Assembly: GCA_012269595.1 (NCBI GenBank)
Contig: JAAXJX010000003.1
Span: 1-55,087 of the forward strand
Reading direction: 5' to 3'
From: Planctomycetia bacterium
Lineage (GTDB): Bacteria; Planctomycetota; UBA8108; UBA1146
DNA length: 55,087 bases
The translations under genes and the position numbers were made by a program. The notes below the pieces were generated by a model that saw only the letters and a program-made list of their open reading frames with translations, had not been told where the DNA came from and did not search any database. Positions 26,441-34,814 of this stretch are shown piece by piece (positions within the stretch are counted from its first letter, which is position 1; each line of letters begins with the position of its first letter).

Positions 26441-27608
26441 AAGACTTCATGTGCTGATACTCGCCGGCGGTTCAGGTCGGCGATTGTGGCCCTGGAGTCG
26501 ACCGGGAATTCGCAAGCCTGAGTTGCCGCTGGTTTCGGATTGTTCACCTCTGGATGAGACGGTTGAATCTGCTCTGCTTTTCGCTCCTCCGGAGCGTATT
26601 CATTTGGTTGCTGCAGAGGGATATCTCTCAGATCCGGGGTTTTGCCAATGGATCACTGAACCCAGGGGAAGAAACACATTGCCGGCCATCATGCGAGGGG
26701 TGGAGGTCTTGTACCAGCAAGACCCCGAAGCGTTTGTACTCGTATTGCCTGCTGACCAGCACGTCATTGATCGGGATCGATTCAGGCGGGGATTGCTGGA
26801 AACTGTTCGTGCACTCGATGTGCAGCCTGACACCTTCTGGATTCATGGGACTGTTGCCGATCCTTCCCCGGATTTCGGTTTTATTTCTCTGGATACCTCC
26901 ACGGGCTCCATCGATTTTGTCGAAAAGCCGACGCCAGAGAAGATTCAACAAATCCAATCGGAGTTCGAATCGATAGGGGCAAACAGGAAGAGTTTTCGCC
27001 ATTGCGGTATTTTTGGTTTTGGTGCCCGATTTTTCCTCGAACAAATGAAACTGCGCGGAATCGAATCTTCGGAAGAGGCTCCCGAGCTGTCCATCGACCA
27101 CTTCCTTTTGGGCGAGGATGACTTTGCGGGCTGTCTGGAATTTCGGGACCTCGCCCATCGTTGGAGTGATCTCGGGGATTGGAAATCGATTCGTGAAATC
27201 AAGCCCGGTTTTCATTCTCCGACTTCGCAGGTATCGATCCGTTGGTCACTTCCTGAAACAGTTCCCCGTTATCCGTTTGCAGAGCCTCTGGCACTGGATG
27301 GAGAGAGTCCTGTGATTCATGGGGATCTATCCAGACGGGTGGTGGCATTGGGAATGGATCGATTCGAGATCTTCTGTGATTCTTCCGGGATCCGCATTCT
27401 TGGGTCAGATTCACAGGGGCCTTTGGATCCGGGCAGGATTGTTCTCAATGCAACGGGCGAAAGCCTGGAAATCCATGGTATTGCCGGGGGGTTGGTTGTG
27501 TGTATGGATGATCTGATCCTGATCTGCTCTGAAAGAGGATTGATCTCCGGATTGATTCCTGAAGCCTCGCAAATTCTCGATTCGGAAATGGCGAAAGGTT
27601 CGCAATGA
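26433..27608 (+). CDS. Mannose-1-phosphate guanylyltransferase-like protein
   Basis: A 391-residue nucleotidyltransferase that makes GDP-mannose from mannose-1-phosphate and GTP. The pyrophosphorylase loop LILAGGSGRRLWPWSR (usual form has T before RLWP), VLPADQHVID, FVEKP and the SDLGDWKSI near the active site fit the ManC family. The C-terminal left-handed beta helix region is divergent. ATG 26433 overlaps the J-domain gene; ATG 26421 is an alternative start. The phosphomannomutase at 11332 could supply its substrate. Confidence 0.85.
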   Translation: MSERLHVLILAGGSGRRLWPWSRPGIRKPELPLVSDCSPLDETVESALLFAPPERIHLVAAEGYLSDPGFCQWITEPRGRNTLPAIMRGVEVLYQQDPEAFVLVLPADQHVIDRDRFRRGLLETVRALDVQPDTFWIHGTVADPSPDFGFISLDTSTGSIDFVEKPTPEKIQQIQSEFESIGANRKSFRHCGIFGFGARFFLEQMKLRGIESSEEAPELSIDHFLLGEDDFAGCLEFRDLAHRWSDLGDWKSIREIKPGFHSPTSQVSIRWSLPETVPRYPFAEPLALDGESPVIHGDLSRRVVALGMDRFEIFCDSSGIRILGSDSQGPLDPGRIVLNATGESLEIHGIAGGLVVCMDDLILICSERGLISGLIPEASQILDSEMAKGSQ

Positions 27609-28042
27609 ATGTGTGGGTAGGTATCGATCCCGGAGAGAAGCGCATTGGCATGGCCAGAGCGGATGCCATGGGTGTGTTGGCTACACCCAGGGGGGTGTCC
27701 GCCAATCGGGACGAGCTGTTGCGGTGGCTGAAATCTGTCGAGGAGGACTTTGGGCTTGCAGGCGTCATCGTCGGATGCCCCCGAAACATGGACGGTTCTT
27801 TCGGTCCCATGGCTTTGAGGTCTCTTGAGTTGACCCGTTGGCTTCGGCAAGGGGTGAAGGTTCCGGTAAGGCTTTGGGACGAGCGGTTGACGACGCAGCA
27901 GGCCCAGGGTGTCGGGAAAGACGCTGCCATCGACGAGAAAGCGGCTGCGATCCTTCTCCAATCCTATCTGGACGCAGGGACTCCGGATGCCGACGATCCA
28001 CCCGGATTGTTGGAGGCGGATTCGGGGAAAAACACGGGTTGA
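27605..28042 (+). CDS. ruvX: RuvX/YqgF family putative pre-16S rRNA nuclease
   Basis: A 145-residue RNase H-fold protein, length typical (about 140). The acidic catalytic positions are visible in VGIDPGEKRIG, VIVGCPRNMDGS, WDERLTTQQAQ and IDEKAAAILLQSYLD. In E. coli the protein matures the 5' end of 16S rRNA; a Holliday-junction role was an older idea. The ATGA start overlaps the guanylyltransferase stop. It ends a six-gene run that begins at rny. Confidence 0.92.
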   Translation: MNVWVGIDPGEKRIGMARADAMGVLATPRGVSANRDELLRWLKSVEEDFGLAGVIVGCPRNMDGSFGPMALRSLELTRWLRQGVKVPVRLWDERLTTQQAQGVGKDAAIDEKAAAILLQSYLDAGTPDADDPPGLLEADSGKNTG

Positions 28043-28104
28043 GGGTCAATTTCAGCCAGAATGGCCACAATTTCTTGCCCTTCTGGTCAGTCTAGGTAGC
28101 ATTC

Positions 28105-28178
28105 ATACCTTGGGAAGGGACTGAACAGCGTCGCCGGAGCGTTTCCGCACTGTTCAGAACCACAAGAGACAAAGGTAT
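28105..28178 (+). promoter_or_regulatory. Structured leader of rpsO, probable S15 autoregulatory element
   Basis: The outer arms ATACCTT (28105-28111) and AAGGTAT (28172-28178) pair. Inside them CTGAACAG (28121-28128) pairs with CTGTTCAG (28150-28157) and CGGA with TCCG in its apical part. The only good ribosome-binding sequence before rpsO, AAAGG at 28171-28175, is held in the outer stem. S15 represses its own mRNA in several phyla through leaders of differing shape. Confidence 0.55.
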
Positions 28179-28187
28179 CGTTTTTCG

Positions 28188-28457
28188 ATGAGCATTACAG
28201 CAGAGCGCAAGGCTGAACTGATCCAGGAGTACAAGACCTCTGAAAATGACAGGGGTTCCGCCCAGATTCAGATCGCCATTCTTACCGAGAGAATCAGAAA
28301 CATCACGGATCACCTCCGCACGATGAAAAAGGATTTTGCGAGCCGTCGTGGCCTCCTGGTTCTGGTCGGCAAAAGGACGCGTCTTTTGAAGTATCTCCAG
28401 CAAAAAGACAGGTCTGAATATCTTCGCCTGATCGAGTCGCTGGGATTGCGTCGCTAG
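28188..28457 (+). CDS. rpsO: 30S ribosomal protein S15
   Basis: An 89-residue primary-binding protein of the 16S central domain, at the standard length. Conserved parts are [33 protein letters not shown] and [13 protein letters not shown], then the final [12 protein letters not shown] 28188 is 12 nt after AAAGG, which lies in a pairing region of the leader. The gene precedes pnp, the usual rpsO-pnp order, with a 245-nt gap. Confidence 0.97.
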   Translation: MSITAERKAELIQEYKTSENDRGSAQIQIAILTERIRNITDHLRTMKKDFASRRGLLVLVGKRTRLLKYLQQKDRSEYLRLIESLGLRR

Positions 28458-28660
28458 AGTTCCGCTTCTGTACAGCAGATTGCGGATCGCGATTCTTCAT
28501 CGAGAGTCACACCGAGTACTGTGTCCTGGAGCATTTTCATGCTGCCATGTCCAGTGACTCCACCTGCCAATGGCTTTCTGCCATGAGTTTGGGTGAGTGT
28601 GAATCGGGCCCTCATTTCCCTCTGAATCAATAACAAGTTTCGAAGACAAGAATCAAACAA

Positions 28661-28692
28661 GACGCAAGGGTGCGTCGGCAGCATGGGCTGCC
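28661..28692 (+). promoter_or_regulatory. Tandem hairpins directly ahead of the pnp ribosome-binding site
   Basis: GACGCA-AGGG-TGCGTC (28661-28676) is followed without a gap by GGCAGC-ATGG-GCTGCC (28677-28692). The AGGAGG ribosome-binding site begins at 28693. In E. coli the pnp leader stem is cut by RNase III and PNPase for autocontrol; an analogous role here is an inference. The rest of 28458-28660 shows nothing clear. Confidence 0.55.
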
Positions 28693-28702
28693 AGGAGGAT
28701 AC

Positions 28703-30952
28703 ATGACTCATGTAGTTTCAAGAGAAGTTGGGGGCAAGACTCTCAGCATCGAGACCGGGCTGATTGCCAAGCAGGCAGCCGGAGCGACCATCGTTCGCTG
28801 GGGAGACTGTGCAGTCTTCTGTGCAGTGACCTGGGGAGAACCCCGTTTCGGAGGTGATTTCTTCCCCCTGACCGTGGACTACCGCGAGAACAATTACGCG
28901 GCCGGAAAGATCCCCGGAGGGTTCTTCAAACGTGAAGGTCGTCCAACCACCAAGGAAATCCTGACCGCAAGGCTGATCGACCGTCCGGTTCGTCCGTTGT
29001 TCCCGGATGGGTTTATCAAGGACGTTTCCGTGGCCTGTGCCGTACTGTCCGCTGATCGTGAAAATGATCCGGACATTCTCGCCATGATTTCGGCTTCCGC
29101 ATCTCTGAGCATCTCTGAGCTGCCTTTTGAGGGGCCCATCGGTTCCGTTCGTATTGGACGGGTCAATGGTGAGTTTGTGGTGAATCCCGATCACGCCACT
29201 CGCGAAGAGAGTGACGTGGACCTCGTGGTTGCAGCCACCAAGGAAGCGATCGTCATGGTCGAGGCCGGTGCGCTGGAAGTCGACGAGTCGGTCATGATCG
29301 ATGCCCTTGAGTTGGCTCATAAAGAGTGCCAGGTCATCATTGAGATGATCGAAGAATTGACCGGTCTGGCTGGCAAGCCGAAGATGGAGTTCGTTGCGCC
29401 TGAGGTTGACGAGGAACTTCGAAACAAGGTTCATGGCATGGCCTACGATCGCTTTCGTGAGGCGATTCGGGTCAAGGGCAAGCATGAGAAGAAGCGTGCC
29501 ATGGATGTCATTAGCAATGAGATCCTCGAAGAGCTTTGCCCTGCCGATCAGGTGGAGGCCGGAACCTGTCCCGATCCCAAAGAAGTGAAATCATTCCTGG
29601 GTGGGGTCAAGAAAAAGGTGGAACGGGACCTGATCATTCAGGAATCGAGCCGTGCTGACGGCAGGGGTTTGACCGATATCCGCCAGATTGATACCGAACT
29701 CAGTTTCCTTCCGCGCACTCATGGCTCTGCCGTGTTTACCCGTGGTGAGACCCAGGCCATCGTCACTGCAACCCTTGGTACTTCCTTTGATGAGCAGCGG
29801 ATTGACGGCCTGATCGATGAGAAGCGTGAAAGATTCATGCTTCATTACAACTTCCCCGCCTATTGTGTGGGTGAGTCTTGGCCGAATCGCGGACCGAAGC
29901 GTCGGGAGATCGGACATGGTGCCCTCGCCGAGCGCTCCATCCGTTCCGTGTTGCCCGATCATGATGATTTCCCTTACACCCTTCGCGTGGTCAGTGACAT
30001 CACCGAGTCCAACGGTTCTTCCTCCATGGCCAGTGTCTGTGGTGGAGTTCTGGCCCTGATGGACGCCGGTGTGCCCCTGAAGCGTCCGGTAGCAGGTATC
30101 GCCATGGGTCTGATTGAAGACGGCGATAACCACTACGTGCTGTCCGACATTCTCGGTAGCGAAGACGCCCATGGAGACATGGATTTCAAAGTGACCGGGA
30201 CCCAAAAAGGAATTACCGCCCTGCAGATGGACGTCAAGATCTCCGGTCTGAGCCGCGAGTTGATGGGACGTGCCCTTGAGCAGGCCAAAGAAGGTCGAAT
30301 CCACATTCTTCGTGAAATGCTCAAGAAGTTGGACCGTCCGCGCGAGGAAGTCTCTCCGCTTGCTCCGAAAATCATGCGAATCAAAATCGATCCCGAAAAG
30401 ATTGGCATCGTGATTGGCCCTTCCGGAAAAGTCATCAAGGGCATTCAGGAAGAGACAGGTGCAACCATCGAGATCGAAGACACCGGGACAATCACAATCT
30501 GGGGCAAGGACAACGAGAGTGCTACTGCAGCAAGAGAGCACATCGAGATGTTGACTCAGGATGTCGAAGTGGGCCGCATCTACAACGGCAAGGTCGTTTC
30601 CATCAAGGATTTCGGTTGTTTCGTCGAAGTGCTTCCTGGACAAGAAGGTCTTGTTCACGTTTCTGAGCTTTCTGGTGATTATGTGGACGATGTCAACTCT
30701 GTGGTCAGCCGTGGCGACGAGTTGCGCGTGAAAGTTCTTGAGAGTGATCCTCAGGGACGCCTGCGTCTTTCACACAAAGCAGTCCTGATTGACGAGGGCA
30801 AAATTGAGCCCACCGCTGTCGCTCAGGGAGACGGAGACCGTGGTCGCGGTGGCGATCGCGGTGGAGACCGTGGACGTGGTGGAGACCGAGGTCGTGGTAG
30901 GGGTGGTGACAGGGGACGCGGTGGAGACCGCGGCCGTGATCGCCGTCGCTAG
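28703..30952 (+). CDS. pnp: Polyribonucleotide nucleotidyltransferase (PNPase)
   Basis: A 749-residue 3'-5' phosphorolytic exoribonuclease. Two RNase PH domains flank a helical domain (1-545); the second holds SNGSSSMASVCGG and the catalytic aspartates in MDFKVTGTQKG and LQMDVKISGL. A KH domain (IGIVIGPSGKVIKGIQEET) and an S1 domain (GKVVSIKDFGCFVEVLPGQEGLVHVSEL) follow. The C-terminal 40 residues are nearly all Gly, Asp and Arg (GDRGRGGDRG repeats), longer and more repetitive than usual. ATG 28703 is 4 nt from AGGAGG; the preceding GTG 28670 falls in the leader hairpins. With rny in the same window this gives a likely degradosome pair. Confidence 0.97.
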   Translation: MTHVVSREVGGKTLSIETGLIAKQAAGATIVRWGDCAVFCAVTWGEPRFGGDFFPLTVDYRENNYAAGKIPGGFFKREGRPTTKEILTARLIDRPVRPLFPDGFIKDVSVACAVLSADRENDPDILAMISASASLSISELPFEGPIGSVRIGRVNGEFVVNPDHATREESDVDLVVAATKEAIVMVEAGALEVDESVMIDALELAHKECQVIIEMIEELTGLAGKPKMEFVAPEVDEELRNKVHGMAYDRFREAIRVKGKHEKKRAMDVISNEILEELCPADQVEAGTCPDPKEVKSFLGGVKKKVERDLIIQESSRADGRGLTDIRQIDTELSFLPRTHGSAVFTRGETQAIVTATLGTSFDEQRIDGLIDEKRERFMLHYNFPAYCVGESWPNRGPKRREIGHGALAERSIRSVLPDHDDFPYTLRVVSDITESNGSSSMASVCGGVLALMDAGVPLKRPVAGIAMGLIEDGDNHYVLSDILGSEDAHGDMDFKVTGTQKGITALQMDVKISGLSRELMGRALEQAKEGRIHILREMLKKLDRPREEVSPLAPKIMRIKIDPEKIGIVIGPSGKVIKGIQEETGATIEIEDTGTITIWGKDNESATAAREHIEMLTQDVEVGRIYNGKVVSIKDFGCFVEVLPGQEGLVHVSELSGDYVDDVNSVVSRGDELRVKVLESDPQGRLRLSHKAVLIDEGKIEPTAVAQGDGDRGRGGDRGGDRGRGGDRGRGRGGDRGRGGDRGRDRRR
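30826..30949 (+). repeat. GGTGGxGACCGxGG-type repeat coding the RG-rich tail of PNPase
   Basis: Imperfect units of GGTGGAGACCGTGG / GGTCGTGG recur in frame and encode Gly-Asp-Arg-Gly repeats. It is protein-coding simple sequence, not a mobile or CRISPR repeat. Confidence 0.85.
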
Positions 30953-30975
30953 TGCGCTATTGATTTGGTTCTTGG

Positions 30976-31008
30976 AAGGGGCAATCCTGAGAGGGTTGCC
31001 CCTTTTTT
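30976..31008 (+). terminator. Rho-independent terminator after pnp
   Basis: A 9-bp stem AAGGGGCAA / TTGCCCCTT with a T-run of six starts 24 nt after the pnp stop. It ends 17 nt before the next start codon. Confidence 0.88.
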
Positions 31009-31024
31009 CGTGCGAAAGTGGATT

Positions 31025-32530
31025 ATGACCCGTCTTCTTCTCAAATCAGCAAGACGTTATCCCAGTTCAGGTGCTGGGCTGGAAGATCTGCTCATCGATT
31101 CCGGCAAAGTGGTGCAGTGGATTCCGTCCGGTTCTGAAAGCCCTTCTGTGGATCATGTTGTCGATCTCGATGGCCGCTGGGTTTTGCCCGGATTCGTCGA
31201 CAGTCATTTGCATCTTCTGTACACCGAGCAGCATTCCCGACAAGTCTCATTGGCCGGGAAATCCCTGGATCGCTGTCTCAGTGATCTGAAGGACGCAATT
31301 TGTGCAGAGAGTGCCTTGGTCGGGCATGGCTGGAGAGATCCGCTGCCTGATGAAATGCAACCGACGCCTGCAGCGTTTCTGAATCACCACTTCCCAGACA
31401 AGGCTGTCCTGCTTTGGAATGCCGACTTCCACAGAGTGCTCGTCACTCCGACAATTCTTCAACAACTTGGCAAGGATCCGGGGCATCCGGGAGTTTTGGT
31501 TGAGGAGGAGGCTGAGGCGGCCTGGAATTGCGTGAAGGAGTCCCCTGCAAGGGAAGTTCCGGCAGCTTGCCAGCGATTGTTGCGACATGGAATCACCGCA
31601 GCGACAACTTTTGATCGCGGTGAGTCGATACGGGCATTTCATGCCAACCGACCCGGAAAGGAAGGGGTTTATATTCGCCACGGATTGCCGGAAGAAGAGT
31701 TTCTTTCAATGGATCCTGCGGAAGCCCTTCCTTATGGAGATCGTGAAGATGATTTTGCAGTTCGATGGGTGAAGATCTTTGCGGATGGAACTTTGGGGTC
31801 GAGAACAGCATGGTTGAAGTCGGGGTATACCGATGACCCCGAAAACCTGGGTATCGCCCGTCGTTCTGGAGATTCCCTGCTCTCAACTGCAGAAGCAGCG
31901 GGTTCAAAAGGCTGGGGGCTGGCAATTCACGCCATTGGGGATGCTGCTGTCTGCGAGTCGATCCGTGCCATTCACAGTGCCCGAATGGCCAGATCAGGCG
32001 GACTGGATGTTTTCGATCGGATAGAGCACCTGCAATTATTGGATCCCGGCGACATTTCTTCACTGATTCAAAGTGGTGCTGTCGCATCGCTGCAACCCTG
32101 TCATCTCTTTGAAGATCGAAAAATTGTTCGGGATCGCTGGGGGAAAAGAGCGGATTACTCGATTCCATTTCGCTTCCTTCTTGATCAGGGGGTGCCGGTG
32201 ATAACCGGGACGGATGCACCGATTGAAGATCTGGATCCGTGGGCTGATTTGTACGCCGCCTGTGAGAGAGTGGATCGAAATGGAAACGGTGATTCGGAAG
32301 GGCCAGCTCAGCGAGTTCTGTTTGCGGAAGCATTCCATTCCAAGACGGCTGGAGCCGCCGGGGCCAATTTTCTTCCAGAGGATTACGGAACTCTGAACCC
32401 GGGAAGTCGTGCTGACTTTCAGGTGCTGGATAATGATCCTGAGAGTGTGAAAGAAGGCAGTCGGTCCGGTTTGGTTGATGTCTTTTCACAGGGCCAATGG
32501 CGATTGAATGAAGGAAGAGATTTTCAATGA
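31025..32530 (+). CDS. YtcJ-like amidohydrolase (amidohydrolase family 3)
   Basis: A 501-residue metal-dependent hydrolase with a composite beta-sandwich and barrel. The N-terminal LPGFVDSHLHLL gives the HxH pair. Further metal or catalytic residues are WVKIFADGTLGSRTA (lysine site), AIHAIGDAAV (His), FDRIEHLQLL (His) and ITGTDAPIEDLDPW (Asp). Family members hydrolyse amide bonds of varied small compounds, so substrate is unknown. ATG 31025 has only a weak ribosome-binding site. Its stop overlaps the start of a dipeptidase gene (ATGA), linking the two. Confidence 0.85.
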   Translation: MTRLLLKSARRYPSSGAGLEDLLIDSGKVVQWIPSGSESPSVDHVVDLDGRWVLPGFVDSHLHLLYTEQHSRQVSLAGKSLDRCLSDLKDAICAESALVGHGWRDPLPDEMQPTPAAFLNHHFPDKAVLLWNADFHRVLVTPTILQQLGKDPGHPGVLVEEEAEAAWNCVKESPAREVPAACQRLLRHGITAATTFDRGESIRAFHANRPGKEGVYIRHGLPEEEFLSMDPAEALPYGDREDDFAVRWVKIFADGTLGSRTAWLKSGYTDDPENLGIARRSGDSLLSTAEAAGSKGWGLAIHAIGDAAVCESIRAIHSARMARSGGLDVFDRIEHLQLLDPGDISSLIQSGAVASLQPCHLFEDRKIVRDRWGKRADYSIPFRFLLDQGVPVITGTDAPIEDLDPWADLYAACERVDRNGNGDSEGPAQRVLFAEAFHSKTAGAAGANFLPEDYGTLNPGSRADFQVLDNDPESVKEGSRSGLVDVFSQGQWRLNEGRDFQ

Positions 32531-33453
32531 GTCAGGATTTCAGGGCCGATCTTCATGTGGACACCCTCTCCCTTTTGGCGGAGAGAGGTGGCGGGTTAAC
32601 TCCGCAGCGAAATGATTTTCAGGTCGATAGCCAGCGTTGCCAGACGGGGAGGATCGATCTGCTTGGAACGGCGGTTTTCACGGTGGATGGGCATGGATCT
32701 CCCTGGGAGCACTGCCTTTCATTGCTTGAAGCCAGAGATCGTCTGCATCAGGATTCCAGTGAGCCGTTCCAGATTGTGACCCATCCTGAACAGGTGTCAG
32801 ATTTGGACGACGGGGTCGCGGGAATGTTGACGACCATTGAAAATGGAATCGCTCTGGAGGGGGAGATCCAACGCCTGGAAACCTTGCATGAGCGTGGCGT
32901 CAGAATATTGGGTCTCGTATGGAATGCGGCCAATGAACTTGGGCAAGGTTGTCACGAAGATACAGGTGAGGGGTTGACTCAACTGGGTAAAGAGATGGTG
33001 AAGGAAGCCACTTCCTTGGGATGGGCCATCGATATCTCACACTTGAACCCACAGGGGGTTTTGGATCTTTGTGAGTTGGATGCAACCATCGTTGCGACCC
33101 ACTCAAACTCTCGAAAGATTCATGATCACGTCAGGAACCTCAATGATGAAACCCTCAATGCTTTGACAACGGTCAACTCGTTGGTGGGCATCAATGTGTT
33201 TCCTCCATTCCTCGGTGGAGAATCCAGTACGGAGACTTTTGTTGAGCATGTGTGTCATATCGCGGGAATTCTCGGGAAAAACCGGTTGGCATTGGGAACC
33301 GATCTGGACGGAATCTCAAGAACGATGGAGGGGTTTCGCGATTATCGCGATATGGATGCTCTGTGTAAGATTTTGGAGTCGAAGGAATCCGGTTTGGGTT
33401 CTGCTGTGCTCGGAAACAACTTCATGAATTTTTGGAGAAGTTGGGCGGTCTAG
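32527..33453 (+). CDS. M19-family (renal dipeptidase-type) membrane dipeptidase
   Basis: A 308-residue dipeptidase. Zinc ligands expected for M19 are present: HxD in ADLHVDTLS, Glu in LTTIENGIALEG, His in IDISHLNPQG and in VATHSNSRKI, plus LALGTDLDGI near the end. The enzyme cleaves dipeptides, including those with a D-residue at the C-side. No signal peptide is seen. It is translationally coupled to the amidohydrolase. The convergent gene starts its 3' end 16 nt away; AGCCGGCT then TTCTTTTT near 33456 is too short a stem to call a terminator. Confidence 0.88.
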   Translation: MSQDFRADLHVDTLSLLAERGGGLTPQRNDFQVDSQRCQTGRIDLLGTAVFTVDGHGSPWEHCLSLLEARDRLHQDSSEPFQIVTHPEQVSDLDDGVAGMLTTIENGIALEGEIQRLETLHERGVRILGLVWNAANELGQGCHEDTGEGLTQLGKEMVKEATSLGWAIDISHLNPQGVLDLCELDATIVATHSNSRKIHDHVRNLNDETLNALTTVNSLVGINVFPPFLGGESSTETFVEHVCHIAGILGKNRLALGTDLDGISRTMEGFRDYRDMDALCKILESKESGLGSAVLGNNFMNFWRSWAV

Positions 33454-33469
33454 TCGAGCCGGCTTCTTT

Positions 33470-34711
33470 TTATGACCCCTCAGCGGACCTTTGATCCCCG
33501 GAATCCCCCACGCGATTTTTGATTTCAGTATGGAATCGCAGGAAATCCGAATCTTCCATTGGGACCCAGCGTTTTCTTTGAATGCGGTTGGCGATGGATT
33601 CAGGGGAGTAACGAGCACTGGTGACGTGAATCCCATTTTGAGTAAAGACATGAACCCGGCTGTTGGGTCCACGAACGATGACCGTTGACTCTCGCCGATC
33701 AAGGAAGAGGTCCTGTCTTTTACTGGCGAGAACATCCGAAATCGCCGCTGACGTAGGTCTCTGCGGATCCTCTCCGCGCTCCAGGGCATGAAGTGTTTTT
33801 CGATCTTTGCGCCTGTTGTATGCACCCAAGATCGATTGAGCCTCACGAAGGGTCTGGAATACACGCTGGCGACATTCCTTCATTGGCATCCTCTTGCCTT
33901 CGCGCGCTCTGGCTTCAATCTCCTCCTGAAGGCCTACCAGGAGGGCACGAAGAGCCGAGATCCATCTCGCCAAATGTGAAGAGTCCTCCTGTCCCAGCAA
34001 GCTGGCCAAATGAAATGGTTTGGGTGGGGTGGAAATGAAGTTCCAACGGTAGCGCGGTATCCCTCTCGCAGTTCTCGTCTCCTGCACCAAAGCGGTCAAT
34101 GACAAATGGTCGATCTCGTAGTTCGGCAACTGGAGTGGAAAGCCACCGACAACCAGTGCGGCCAGCGGGTGCGAAAACTGGGTTCCTTCCAGATATTGGG
34201 GAAGGACCTCTGCCAGAAGATCCGATTCATCCACCAGAACTGCAAACGGCTTGAGAGTATCTCCGTGTAGGTAATCGAGAAGCTCTGGCGCTTCGGCAAG
34301 GAGGAAGTTGGTGATGTTTTTCCAGACTGGCAGCCCTGTCGGGGACCACCCCGTCAGCACAGTGTGCCCGTTCTCCGGCAAAGAGTGTTCACAGTCCGTT
34401 TGCTGGCACCAGTAACAAAGGGCATGTCCTGATCGATGACCGTGAAGTTCTATTTCTCCTTCAGTTCTCAGTGCGTCGACCTGCTTCATGAGATCTTCAG
34501 AAAATTTTCTGGAATGGGATAGTCGATCTTCGTGCAGGTGTATGGGGATCTGAAGATGAAGGTCCAGAGATTCGGGAAGTCCGGAAATCGCCTCGCTGCC
34601 GTCACGGGAGAGCAATGAGCGGACAAGTCCCTGTATGCGTCGGTGAATTGATTCTGCAGCTTTGGATCGGCGGGGAGCAGATTTGTTTCGCCCTTGTCGA
34701 CGTGGGTTCAT
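33470..34711 (-). CDS. Hypothetical protein with SWIM-like cysteine motif
   Basis: A 413-residue protein that I do not recognise. The N-terminus is basic (RRQGRNKSAPRRSK). Residues near 100 contain HRSGHALCYWCQQTDCEHS, a CxxC-x4-CxH arrangement like a SWIM or zinc-knuckle-type site. Then come a predicted beta/alpha core (VLTGWSPTGLPVWKNIT) and a helical region (WISALRALLVGLQEEIEARAREG). There is no signal peptide and no membrane helix. ATG 34711 follows GGAGAAAG. It is divergent from the PBP4-type gene and convergent with the dipeptidase. A nucleic-acid or protein-binding role is plausible from the basic charge and metal site, no more. Confidence 0.7.
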   Translation of the reverse strand: MNPRRQGRNKSAPRRSKAAESIHRRIQGLVRSLLSRDGSEAISGLPESLDLHLQIPIHLHEDRLSHSRKFSEDLMKQVDALRTEGEIELHGHRSGHALCYWCQQTDCEHSLPENGHTVLTGWSPTGLPVWKNITNFLLAEAPELLDYLHGDTLKPFAVLVDESDLLAEVLPQYLEGTQFSHPLAALVVGGFPLQLPNYEIDHLSLTALVQETRTARGIPRYRWNFISTPPKPFHLASLLGQEDSSHLARWISALRALLVGLQEEIEARAREGKRMPMKECRQRVFQTLREAQSILGAYNRRKDRKTLHALERGEDPQRPTSAAISDVLASKRQDLFLDRRESTVIVRGPNSRVHVFTQNGIHVTSARYSPESIANRIQRKRWVPMEDSDFLRFHTEIKNRVGDSGDQRSAEGS

Positions 34712-34814
34712 CGCTTTCTCCTGATGATTATCGTAGAAAGTCGTATTGCATGAGCAACCTTGTCTTAGCAAGATCCAGCAACTGGATTTTACCCACTGGC
34801 CCCAGGGAGATCAC

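Noticed and set aside
28075-28102. Promoter TTGCCC-16-TAGCAT before rpsO
   Set aside because: Both boxes are weak, and the predicted start would fall inside the leader's outer 5' arm.
29591-30658. Minus-strand open frame of 355 codons
   Set aside because: It is antisense to the conserved core of pnp.
30826-30949. CRISPR-like or mobile repeat
   Set aside because: The units are in-frame coding repeats of PNPase with no unique spacers.
33452-33470. Terminator AGCCGGCT then TTCTTTTT after the dipeptidase gene
   Set aside because: The palindrome has no loop and only four pairs.
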